The notes beneath the pieces were generated by a model. The model searched no databases, was not told the origin of the DNA, and worked only from the letters and a program-made list of their open reading frames with translations. From DUZB01 sp964407525 (GTDB taxonomy: Bacteria; Desulfobacterota; DSM-4660; Desulfatiglandales; Desulfatiglandaceae), in the NCBI GenBank assembly GCA_964407525.1, contig CAYOWC010000164.1, positions 1 through 10,694 of the forward strand: a stretch of DNA of 10,694 nt. The letters run 5' to 3'. Positions 1-6,454 of the stretch are shown piece after piece; within the stretch, counting starts at the first letter, position 1, and each line of letters starts with the position of its first letter. The translations under genes and the position numbers were made by a program.

Positions 1-691
1 TGAAATACGCACTGGAACCGGTGTTAAACGGCGGATACCAGGAACGTCCAAAACCCTCACCAACGGATCGGGGACGGAACACGTGAACAGCGCCACCCAT
101 GGTGGCCACGGTAGCTTTTGCCTTGAAGACATAGAATTTTTCTTCACGGGTGCTGAAGCCTACTGCGCCTACGCATTTGTTTCCATCCATCAGAGGGTCA
201 ACAATGAAAATCCTCTCAAAGATTTCGCCGCCCGCCTCAGCAATAGCATTCTTTGCTGCTTCAGCAACGATGATCTTATAAGACTCACCATTGATCATGA
301 GCTGCCAGCGTCCTTCGTGCACATACTTGCCTTCTTCGTCAAGCCAGATCTTAAGACCCCATTTTTCGAAGAGGTGTACGGAAGAATCCACGTGACGGGC
401 GATGTTGTAAACCAGATCTTCACGGGAAATGCCCATGAGGTCCTGACGCACGTAACGAACGTAGTCTTCGAGAGTGTTGTCACCGTCTCTCACGCCCACA
501 TACTGGTTGATAGCTGAAAGACCCATGGCCACGGCACCACTTCTATCGAGAGCAGCCTTGTCCACCAGGGTAACCTTCAATCCATTCTTTTTGGCCCAAT
601 ACGCTGCTTCAACGGCAACGCCACACGCTGAGAATCCCCCACCAAGAATAAGGAGGTCAGTGCTAACTTCTACAGTTTCAAAATTTGCCAT
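1..691 (-). CDS. aprA: Adenylylsulfate reductase alpha subunit (AprA), N-terminal 230 residues, cut by window edge
   Basis: AprA is the FAD-carrying catalytic subunit of cytoplasmic APS reductase, which reduces APS to sulfite and AMP in dissimilatory sulfate reduction. The visible N-terminal third has the dinucleotide-binding motif GGGFSACG at residues 17-24, RSGAVAMGLSAIN at 50-62, then EDYVRYV, RHVDSSVHLFEKWGLKIW, GESYK and a final FRPRS segment, all typical of AprA and of the fumarate reductase/AprA flavoprotein fold. The start is the ATG at 691-689. It follows a near-perfect Shine-Dalgarno sequence (GGAAGGAGGT at 701-710) by nine bases. aprB ends 19 bases upstream, so the two genes are co-transcribed as aprBA. 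The C-terminal two thirds lie outside the window. No frameshift is visible. Identification is very secure. The direction (reductive rather than oxidative) is inferred from the overall similarity to sulfate-reducer sequences as I remember them. Confidence 0.96.
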   Translation of the reverse strand, partial: MANFETVEVSTDLLILGGGFSACGVAVEAAYWAKKNGLKVTLVDKAALDRSGAVAMGLSAINQYVGVRDGDNTLEDYVRYVRQDLMGISREDLVYNIARHVDSSVHLFEKWGLKIWLDEEGKYVHEGRWQLMINGESYKIIVAEAAKNAIAEAGGEIFERIFIVDPLMDGNKCVGAVGFSTREEKFYVFKAKATVATMGGAVHVFRPRSVGEGFGRSWYPPFNTGSSAYF

Positions 692-710
692 ATCTTAATT
701 ACCTCCTTCC

Positions 711-1145
711 TTATATTGTGGGAACTGCATCAAGACCGAGGGATGCAGGCTCGGTTGCGAGGGCTTCGCTGTTCAGGTCATCTTGCGTGGCATATCCACC
801 CAATGGATCCGCCGTACCCTCTTCGATGGTCCTGATGGGGAACTTAAATCTTTTGAGGCTTCCGTCACGAAACTTGACGGTCCACATAATATCCTCGGAA
901 CCACGGAGTGGCGTACAGCTTGCGCCCAAGGGGATAAAGTCTGCATAACCACGGACATCCATGGCCTGCTGCGGACAGATCTTCACACAGCACTGGCATT
1001 CCCAGCACATGGAAGGATCGCGGTTAAAAGCTTTCATTTTTTCTTGATCAAGTACCATCAGGTCATTAGGGCAAATATACATACAAGCGGTTTTATCCTG
1101 CCCTTTGCAACCATCGCATTTTTCTGCAATTACAAAACTTGGCAT
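711..1145 (-). CDS. aprB: Adenylylsulfate reductase beta subunit (AprB), 2x[4Fe-4S] ferredoxin-like
   Basis: AprB passes electrons to the FAD of AprA through two [4Fe-4S] clusters. In sulfate reducers the donor is thought to be the Qmo membrane complex. The 144-residue protein carries Cys10, Cys13, Cys21 and Cys25 and a second set, Cys47, Cys50, Cys53 and Cys57, enough for two cubanes. Trp48 sits inside the second set, where the known APS reductases have a conserved tryptophan between the clusters. The family-typical stretch LRGSEDIMWTVKFRDGSLKR is at residues 80-99. The start is the ATG at 1145-1143, six bases after a perfect GGAGGT (1152-1157). The C-terminal tail after about residue 110 is short compared with the roughly 165-residue Desulfovibrio protein, in which the tail embraces AprA. 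aprA follows after 19 bases. No sat gene lies upstream within the window. Confidence 0.96.
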   Translation of the reverse strand: MPSFVIAEKCDGCKGQDKTACMYICPNDLMVLDQEKMKAFNRDPSMCWECQCCVKICPQQAMDVRGYADFIPLGASCTPLRGSEDIMWTVKFRDGSLKRFKFPIRTIEEGTADPLGGYATQDDLNSEALATEPASLGLDAVPTI

Positions 1146-1222
1146 TATTACACCTCCTACGAGATTAACGATTTATCAAACGAGTACAAATCCTGCGAAC
1201 ATATGCAAATTGTTCCCGATAC

Positions 1223-1231
1223 ACCTCCTTT
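1223..1231 (-). promoter_or_regulatory. Extra Shine-Dalgarno-like block upstream of aprB
   Basis: AAAGGAGGT on the minus strand is a strong ribosome-binding sequence. It is part of a 10-base direct repeat, AGGAGGTGTA, whose other copy (1149-1158) is the aprB ribosome-binding site. The nearest possible starts are TTG at 1206-1208 (14 bases away) and ATG at 1200-1202 (20 bases away). The latter opens an eight-residue frame, MFAGFVLV, ending at 1176, about 30 bases before aprB. The spacing is poor for translation, so a leader peptide is possible but weakly supported. Confidence 0.3.
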
Positions 1232-1314
1232 CTCTATGATAAGACTCACGGTTACAATATTACGAAGCGTCAATGGATTCGACATTTAGCGCCTCAGTTC
1301 TTCACCAGAATTCT

Positions 1315-1354
1315 ATTAAAAAGCTGTCTCCTTTATTTATTACAGGAGATCAGC
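1315..1354 (-). terminator. Terminator-like hairpin in the aprBA leader
   Basis: On the minus strand GCTG (1351-1354) pairs with CAGC (1323-1326) and TCTCCT (1344-1349) pairs with AGGAGA (1327-1332). That gives ten base pairs with a single bulged A at 1350 and an 11-base AT-rich loop. Five Ts (1318-1322) follow immediately. This is the layout of an intrinsic terminator reading toward aprB. It lies about 30-70 bases after the predicted transcription start, so it could attenuate aprBA transcription, end a short RNA, or end pfk operon transcripts. Stem GC content is moderate (six of ten pairs). Confidence 0.62.
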
Positions 1355-1367
1355 AGGACACAGATCT

Positions 1368-1389
1368 TGTGCTTTTTGTAACAAGCACA
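1368..1389 (-). promoter_or_regulatory. Inverted repeat over the predicted aprBA transcription start
   Basis: A perfect 7-base inverted repeat, TGTGCTT (1368-1374) and AAGCACA (1383-1389), is separated by eight bases. It begins directly after the -10 box and spans the predicted start. On the minus strand its interior also contains TTGTTACAA, itself a small palindrome. Position and symmetry fit a repressor operator. It could instead be a 5' hairpin of the leader RNA, but only if transcription starts at its upstream edge. I cannot assign the motif to a known regulator by eye. Confidence 0.4.
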
Positions 1390-1417
1390 TTTATATCAAC
1401 ATTTTTAACTGTGTCAA
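1390..1417 (-). promoter_or_regulatory. Predicted sigma70-type promoter of the aprBA leader
   Basis: On the minus strand the -35 box TTGACA (1412-1417) is a perfect consensus match. A 16-base AT-rich spacer follows, then the -10 box TATAAA (1390-1395), matching five of six consensus positions. The predicted transcription start is near 1383, about 238 bases before the aprB ATG. This is the best promoter in the intergenic region; possible -10 boxes closer to aprB (for example TATCAT at 1236-1241) lack a matching -35 box. High expression would suit aprBA, usually among the most abundant proteins of sulfate reducers. Confidence 0.72.
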
Positions 1418-1491
1418 GAAAAAATGAACAATTAATTTCGTGGGCCTTTCAAAAAGAAAATTCCGGGCCGCAAAGCGTCAAATTTCAACCT

Positions 1492-2781
1492 TTAGAACAT
1501 CTTTTTCGGCTGACCCGTGGATTCAAGAACACTGTTCCACAATCTTCCATTGGGATTAATATGCTTCCTTTTAGAAACGGCCAGGGGAATGGGTACATGG
1601 GTGTATTTGCCATTCCAGTATCCCACCACCATATTCGTTCGACCGGATATTCCCGCATGCACGGCATTGTGGCCGAGAAGGAGGCAAAACACCGAATCAT
1701 GGGAATTTGCGGGCCTGCTTCTGATGGTGTAGCTGGGATTAATGTATTTGAGGCTGATTTTGAGCTCACTGTCTTTGAAAAATTCCTTGATACGCTCCCG
1801 CAGAAAAACCCCCACATCCCCGAAACGGACGTTGCCGGATTCATCCCGCTCGTTGGTCTTCTCAAGAAGGTCCTGACCCGCCCCTTCGGCCACAACAATA
1901 ACGGAGTGGTTTCTCACAAGCAATCTTTTCTTGAGGGTGGCGAAAAAAACCTCAAGCGAGAATTTCACTTCGGGGACAAGGCAGAAATTGACTTCACTGT
2001 TTGCAAGGGTTGCATTGGCAGCAATGAAACCGGACTCTCTTCCCATCAACTTCACCAGGCCGATTCCATTTCTCGCCCCTTCAGCTTCCACATGGGCCGA
2101 ATAGATGGCCCCTCGTGTCTCAGCAACCGCCGTCTCAAAACCAAAGGATCTTTCCACATACGAGATATCATTATCTATGGTCTTAGGAATCCCTACAGTA
2201 CTGATCTTGAGATTTCGTTTTTCTATCTCCTCGCAAATCGCGCGCGCGCCCCGGAGAGTACCGTCGCCACCGATGGCAAACAGGATGCCTACATTCATCC
2301 TCTCTAAAGTGTCCACCATTTCCGGGATATCCTGCGGTCCGCGGGAAGAACCAATAATTGTCCCCCCTTTCTGGTGAATATCGTTGACTATGTTTGGCGT
2401 CAACTCCAGAGGGACATGCCTGTGTTTCGGAGAAAGGCCTTCAAACCCGTACCTGAAACCAAACACCGTTCCGACGCCGTAATGGTAGAAAAGGCTCAAC
2501 ACGATGGCACGGATCACATCATTGAGCCCCGGACAGATTCCCCCACACGTGACGATTCCACACTTGAGCTTTGACGGATCAAAATAGATTTTTCTGCGGG
2601 GGCCGGCCATCTCAAAACTCGGGAGAGTTTTCATCTCGTTGTAAAAGGCTTCCGCCTCCCGAACAGTGGAATGAAAAAGGACCTGTTCCTGATCATCCAC
2701 AAACTCGGTGAATCCCATGGGTGACAATATCTTGCATGCCCCCAATTTATCTATTTCAAGGTCTAAAACTTTTTCTTTCAT
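1492..2781 (-). CDS. Long-type 6-phosphofructokinase, predicted ATP-dependent
   Basis: This cytoplasmic enzyme phosphorylates fructose 6-phosphate to fructose 1,6-bisphosphate. It belongs to the PfkA/PPi-PFK superfamily, in the long group that has an N-terminal extension of about 75 residues before the first nucleotide loop. Numbered from the TTG at 2787, motifs are CGGICPGLND 81-90, GGDGT 173-177, PKTIDND 201-207 with the catalytic Asp, MGRESG 248-253 and YINPSYTIRS 348-357. The Gly in GGDGT favours ATP, while the Lys in PKTIDND is more usual in PPi-dependent enzymes; this Gly/Lys pair is known from plant and trypanosomal ATP enzymes, so ATP use is likely but not certain. I chose the ATG at 2781 (429 residues) over the TTG at 2787 because GAG nine bases before the ATG is better spaced. 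fabH ends 37 bases upstream, so pfk is the last gene of the ppsA-fabH-pfk operon. Confidence 0.9.
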   Translation of the reverse strand: MKEKVLDLEIDKLGACKILSPMGFTEFVDDQEQVLFHSTVREAEAFYNEMKTLPSFEMAGPRRKIYFDPSKLKCGIVTCGGICPGLNDVIRAIVLSLFYHYGVGTVFGFRYGFEGLSPKHRHVPLELTPNIVNDIHQKGGTIIGSSRGPQDIPEMVDTLERMNVGILFAIGGDGTLRGARAICEEIEKRNLKISTVGIPKTIDNDISYVERSFGFETAVAETRGAIYSAHVEAEGARNGIGLVKLMGRESGFIAANATLANSEVNFCLVPEVKFSLEVFFATLKKRLLVRNHSVIVVAEGAGQDLLEKTNERDESGNVRFGDVGVFLRERIKEFFKDSELKISLKYINPSYTIRSRPANSHDSVFCLLLGHNAVHAGISGRTNMVVGYWNGKYTHVPIPLAVSKRKHINPNGRLWNSVLESTGQPKKMF

Positions 2782-2818
2782 AATCAAGATCTCGCTGAAC
2801 AGCTATAGGACTGAATAT

Positions 2819-3808
2819 CTACCACCTTATAAGTGCACTTCCCCAGGTTAAGCCACCCCCGAACACGGGAAGACAAACGAGATGTCCCTTTTTTATGGCC
2901 CCGGTCCTGACAGCCTCATCAAGGGCGATGGCGCAAGACGCTGATGAGATGTTGCCATATTTGTTCAAGGTGACATAGAACTTGTCCATGGAAACTTTCA
3001 GTATCTTTGCCATGGCCTGAAACATGCGAAGATTCGCCTGGTGAGGGATAAACCAGTCAATGTCCTCTATGGCCACGCCATTAAATCGAGCCGCTTCGTA
3101 AATGGAATCCACAAAATGCCTTACGGCCACCCTGAAACTCGCATTCGCTCCAATCAACTGAAGGGAATGAAGCCCTTTGTCAACACTTTCATGGGAGATA
3201 GGAGTTGTCTTAGAACCACCTCCGGGCATAAGAAGGTCCTGACCGTTTGCTCCGTCCGTATGGATATGGGTGGATAAGATTTCATGCCCCCCTTTCCCCA
3301 GGGACAACACCGCGGCGCCGGCACCGTCACCCCACAGGATACAGGAGGTTCGATCTTTCCAATTCAACGTCCGGGTCATGATTTCCGATGCCACAACGAG
3401 AACGCATTTTGCAGCGCCCGTCTTCAAGTACTGCTCCGCAACATTGAGAACAAAGATATACCCTGAACAGGCTGCAGTCACATCAAAGGTTACTGCCTGG
3501 GGAGCATTCAGTTTCGCTTGAAGCCAGTTGGCGGCCGACGGGCAGCATGTGTCGGGTGTTATGGTCCCGAACAGGATGAGGTCCACATCTTCCGCGGCTT
3601 TTCCAGCCGCCTCAAAGGCAGCCAGTGAGGCTTCATAAGCGAGATCTGAGCTGGTTACATCCGGTTCTGCAATCCTCCGCTCACTGACGCCCGTTCGCTG
3701 TACGATCCATTCGTCCGTGGTTTCAAGCCCCATGGCCTGTAGGTCTGCATTGGACAACACTCTGGGCGGAACATGGGAACCTGTCCCTAATATCTTGATT
3801 CCCCCCAT
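2819..3808 (-). CDS. fabH: 3-oxoacyl-ACP synthase III (KAS III, FabH)
   Basis: FabH condenses acetyl-CoA (or another short acyl-CoA) with malonyl-ACP, the first step of type II fatty-acid synthesis in the cytoplasm. The 329-residue length is standard. Visible landmarks are DEWIVQRTGVSERR at 32-45, catalytic Cys114 in AACSGY, WGDGAGA at 159-165, His256 in IPHQANLRMF, and Asn286 in NKYGNISSAS. Together they give the Cys-His-Asn triad of KAS III. The C-terminal FGGGLTWGSALIRW is typical. The ATG at 3808-3806 lies four bases after the PEP synthase stop codon, so translation is probably coupled; GGGG in the end of the upstream gene may serve as its ribosome-binding site. Its neighbours are PEP synthase and phosphofructokinase rather than the usual plsX, fabD or acpP. 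Starter acyl-CoA preference cannot be read from the sequence by eye. Confidence 0.93.
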   Translation of the reverse strand: MGGIKILGTGSHVPPRVLSNADLQAMGLETTDEWIVQRTGVSERRIAEPDVTSSDLAYEASLAAFEAAGKAAEDVDLILFGTITPDTCCPSAANWLQAKLNAPQAVTFDVTAACSGYIFVLNVAEQYLKTGAAKCVLVVASEIMTRTLNWKDRTSCILWGDGAGAAVLSLGKGGHEILSTHIHTDGANGQDLLMPGGGSKTTPISHESVDKGLHSLQLIGANASFRVAVRHFVDSIYEAARFNGVAIEDIDWFIPHQANLRMFQAMAKILKVSMDKFYVTLNKYGNISSASCAIALDEAVRTGAIKKGHLVCLPVFGGGLTWGSALIRW

Positions 3809-3812
3809 AACG

Positions 3813-6293
3813 TTATGACTTCCCCACCTTGATGCCCAATTCCTTTTCTTTTTTTGCCACGGCCAGGCGTGTTTTTATTACCGTATCGGGAATCAGGCTC
3901 ATGGAGTCAATGCCGCATTCCACGAGGAATTCCGCAAAATCCGGGAAATCGCTCGGAGCCTGCCCGCAAATCCCGATCTTTTTTCCCTTTTCTTTCGCCA
4001 CGTCAATGACCTGCTTTATCAAACGTTTGACCGCATCGTTTCTTTCATCGTACAGGTGGGCAACCAGGGAGGAATCCCTGTCCAGGCCAAGGGCTAGCTG
4101 GGTCAAGTCATTGGAACCTATGGAAAAACCGTCAAAGATCTCGGCAAATTGATCGGCACAGATCACGTTGCTCGGAATTTCGCACATGACATACACTTCG
4201 AGGCCATCTTCTCCCTGCACGAGACCAAGCTTTTTCATGAGATCGATCACTCTTTTTCCTTCCGCGGCCGTTCTGCAAAAAGGCACCATCACCTTGATGT
4301 TCGTCAGTCCCACTTCACTGCGTGCTTTGCGAAGGGCTAAGCACTCCAGCTCAAAAGCCGGCATAAAATTTTCATCGTAGTATCGGGAAGCCCCTCTCCA
4401 TCCGATCATCGGATTGCTTTCAACCGGTTCGTACAGATATCCACCAAGGAGATTTTCATATTCATTGGTTTTGAAATCCGACAGCCTGACAATCACATCA
4501 TTAGGATAGAAACCAGCAGCGATACGACTGACTCCTTCGGAAAGTTTGTCAACGAAAAACTTCTTCTTGTCGTCATACACAGATGTGATCTGATCGATTT
4601 TGTAAACGACTCCTGCAATCCTCTGATCGTTGAGCGCCTTTTTTTTGAGTTCGTCATAATTGATCAGGGCCAGGGGGTGTATGCCTATATGGGCGTTAAT
4701 AATAAACTCTTCCCTCGCCAGGCCGACCCCGTCATTGGGAATCATACCCTCTGAAAAGGCTTTTTCAGGCATCCCCACATTCATCATGATCTTCGTACGT
4801 GTTTCAGGAATATTTTCCAGATTGACCGTTTCCACGCTGTATTTTACCAGTCCGTCATAAACAAACCCGGTTTCGCCCTCGCAACATGAAATGGTGATTT
4901 CCTGCCCCGTTTTGATCAGTTCATCTCCATTCCCCGTCCCGATAACACAGGGGATTCCCAATTCCCTTGAGACGATCGCAGCATGACACGTCCGACCTCC
5001 TTTGTTGGTAACAATGGCGGACGCGATTTTCATAATAGGTTCCCAATCCGGATCGGTCATGCTCGTTACAAGGACATCCCCTTTTTTAAATTTCTCCATT
5101 TCCGTTGTTGACTGGATAATATTGGCCACACCCTGGCCCACTTTGGTCCCCACGGAAGTACCGCTGACCAGGAGATTTCCCTCCTCAAGGATGTGGTAAT
5201 TCTCGTAGGTGGAGGAATCCTTATGACTATGAATAGTCTCGGGTCGCGCCTGGACAATGAACAATTCTCCCGTACCCGCATTTACACCATCGCCGTCCTT
5301 GGCCCATTCTATATCCATCGGCTTGAAATAGCCGGCTTCTTCACTGTAATGTTCTTCAATTATGCACGCCCATTCAGCCAGTTTCAGGATTTCATCTTCT
5401 TCCAGCACATATCGGTGCCTTTCAGCAAGGGTAGTGGAAACATTCCGTACCGTGGCATCATCCTCCAGGGAATAGACCATTTTAATATCGCGATCTCCCA
5501 CTTTTCGGCTGATGATGGCCCGTTTCCCCATTTTGAGTGTCGGCTTGAACACATAGAATTCATCTGGATTGACGGCGCCCTGCACGACGTTTTCCCCAAG
5601 CCCGTAGGCCCCGGAAATAAAAACCACATCTTTGAACCCGGTTTCCGTATCAATGGAAAACATCACACCCGAATAGGCGGAATCGCTCCTGACCATTTTT
5701 TGAACGGCAATGGAAAGAGAAACCTCGAACTGATCGAAACCTTTATCGTGCCGATAAGAAATCGCCCGGTTCGTGAAAAGGCTTGCAAAACATTTTCGGC
5801 ACGAATCCAGAACGTTTCTTCTCCCTCGGATATTCAGGTATGTATCCTGCTGTCCTGCAAAAGAAGCATCCGGCAGGTCTTCCGCCGTAGCAGAGGAGCG
5901 GATAGCCACATCCAGGTTATCCAATCCTCCCTGATCGAATTCCTCGCCAAGTTTTTCATAGGCACCGAAAATAGCCTGCATCAGGTCAGGAGGGATCTCC
6001 GCATGCAGAATAATATCCCTGGCCTGGCGCCCTTTTCTCATGAGGTTTTCGAGGTTGCTCGTATCCAGGTTTTTAAGGACTTTCTTGATTTCATCCTCTA
6101 TTCCAGCATACTTCAGAAAATAACGGTAAGCATAGGCCGTAATGGCAAAACCGTTGGGAACTCTTATTCCTTTTTCGTGGAGTTTCTGATACATTTCCCC
6201 GAGAGATGCGTTTTTCCCCCCCACCAGAGGAACATCTCCTATACCAATCTCATTAAACCAGAGGATAAACTTTTTATGATTGTTCGCGGCCAT
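3813..6293 (-). CDS. ppsA: Phosphoenolpyruvate synthase (pyruvate, water dikinase)
   Basis: The enzyme converts pyruvate, ATP and water to phosphoenolpyruvate, AMP and phosphate, the entry to gluconeogenesis during growth on lactate, pyruvate or C2 compounds. At 826 residues it is slightly longer than E. coli PpsA. Domains in order: an N-terminal ATP-grasp-like nucleotide domain (NEIGIGDVPLVGGKNASLGEM at 14-34, RSSATAEDLPDASFAGQQD at 132-150, VQARPET near 347), the swivelling phosphohistidine domain with GGRTCHA at 432-438 (phospho-accepting His437) and LGIPCVIGT after it, then the C-terminal PEP/pyruvate TIM barrel with REEF near 527-530, GSNDLTQL at 726-733 and catalytic Cys776 in GICGQAPSD. 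The ATG at 6293 follows AGGAGG (6300-6305) by six bases. It is the first gene of the operon with fabH and pfk. Pyruvate phosphate dikinase is less likely because the N-terminal and GGRTCHA signatures are of the PpsA type. Confidence 0.93.
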   Translation of the reverse strand: MAANNHKKFILWFNEIGIGDVPLVGGKNASLGEMYQKLHEKGIRVPNGFAITAYAYRYFLKYAGIEDEIKKVLKNLDTSNLENLMRKGRQARDIILHAEIPPDLMQAIFGAYEKLGEEFDQGGLDNLDVAIRSSATAEDLPDASFAGQQDTYLNIRGRRNVLDSCRKCFASLFTNRAISYRHDKGFDQFEVSLSIAVQKMVRSDSAYSGVMFSIDTETGFKDVVFISGAYGLGENVVQGAVNPDEFYVFKPTLKMGKRAIISRKVGDRDIKMVYSLEDDATVRNVSTTLAERHRYVLEEDEILKLAEWACIIEEHYSEEAGYFKPMDIEWAKDGDGVNAGTGELFIVQARPETIHSHKDSSTYENYHILEEGNLLVSGTSVGTKVGQGVANIIQSTTEMEKFKKGDVLVTSMTDPDWEPIMKIASAIVTNKGGRTCHAAIVSRELGIPCVIGTGNGDELIKTGQEITISCCEGETGFVYDGLVKYSVETVNLENIPETRTKIMMNVGMPEKAFSEGMIPNDGVGLAREEFIINAHIGIHPLALINYDELKKKALNDQRIAGVVYKIDQITSVYDDKKKFFVDKLSEGVSRIAAGFYPNDVIVRLSDFKTNEYENLLGGYLYEPVESNPMIGWRGASRYYDENFMPAFELECLALRKARSEVGLTNIKVMVPFCRTAAEGKRVIDLMKKLGLVQGEDGLEVYVMCEIPSNVICADQFAEIFDGFSIGSNDLTQLALGLDRDSSLVAHLYDERNDAVKRLIKQVIDVAKEKGKKIGICGQAPSDFPDFAEFLVECGIDSMSLIPDTVIKTRLAVAKKEKELGIKVGKS

Positions 6294-6347
6294 TTAATGC
6301 CTCCTGATTTGCTGAACGGTTTGTATTTATCTAAGGTTTGCGGCAAC

Positions 6348-6369
6348 CTGGTCAGGGAACCCCGACCAG
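6348..6369 (-). promoter_or_regulatory. Hairpin in the ppsA 5' leader
   Basis: CTGGTC (6348-6353) pairs with GACCAG (6364-6369). One A/C mismatch and a further GG/CC pairing inside leave a small loop. It sits about 55 bases upstream of the ppsA ATG within the predicted leader. A second, weaker inverted repeat, GATGAA (6369-6374) with TTCATC (6387-6392), abuts it. No T tract follows, so these are not terminators. They may shape or stabilise the leader RNA or bind a regulator. Confidence 0.4.
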
Positions 6370-6417
6370 ATGAAGAAAACTGGCTTTTCATCACGTATTT
6401 CAACAGAAACTCTTTCT

Positions 6418-6446
6418 TTGATGACTATTATCATCTAACCTATTCT
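6418..6446 (+). promoter_or_regulatory. Weak candidate promoter for the plus-strand operon
   Basis: TTGATG (6418-6423) and TATTCT (6441-6446) are separated by 17 bases, each matching the consensus at four of six positions. The start would be near 6453, about 80 bases before the ATG at 6536. It overlaps the divergent ppsA promoter, so the two would compete. It is the best plus-strand candidate I see, but it is not strong. Confidence 0.3.
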
Positions 6447-6454
6447 ATTGTCAA
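6427..6454 (-). promoter_or_regulatory. Predicted promoter of the ppsA-fabH-pfk operon
   Basis: On the minus strand TTGACA (6449-6454, perfect -35) is followed by a 16-base spacer and GATAAT (6427-6432, five of six matches to the -10 consensus). The predicted start is near 6420, giving a leader of about 127 bases before the ppsA ATG at 6293. It has the same box arrangement and spacing as the aprBA promoter at 1390-1417. Confidence 0.65.

Larger units (their letters stand above)
1146..1491 (-). other. Long non-coding leader between pfk and aprB
   Basis: These 346 bases contain no convincing gene on either strand. Read on the minus strand, from pfk toward aprB, they hold in order an AT-rich stretch, a sigma70-type promoter (1390-1417), an inverted repeat at the predicted start (1368-1389), a hairpin followed by five Ts (1315-1354), a strong Shine-Dalgarno-like block with no well-spaced start (1223-1231), and the aprB ribosome-binding site (1152-1157). 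If transcription starts near 1383, the untranslated leader of aprBA is about 238 bases, long for a bacterial mRNA. I found no clear terminator between the pfk stop and the promoter, so the hairpin at 1315-1354 may also end pfk read-through transcripts. Confidence 0.75.

Noticed and set aside
1176..1202. Eight-codon leader peptide MFAGFVLV
   Set aside because: The only ribosome-binding sequence is 20 bases away, so translation is doubtful. It is kept only as a remark on the duplicated block.
1443..1469. Possible pfk terminator using GGCC at 1443-1446 and 1466-1469
   Set aside because: Only four pairs form, the flanks do not extend the stem, and no T tract is placed correctly.
1265..1481. TTGACGCTT (minus strand) occurring twice, at 1265-1273 and 1473-1481
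   Set aside because: A nine-base direct repeat within a few hundred bases is not far from chance, and neither copy has a properly spaced -10 box.
1273..2307. Long plus-strand open frame of 344 codons opposite pfk
   Set aside because: It lies almost wholly antisense to the well-supported phosphofructokinase gene, has no recognisable domain, and no good ribosome-binding site was seen.
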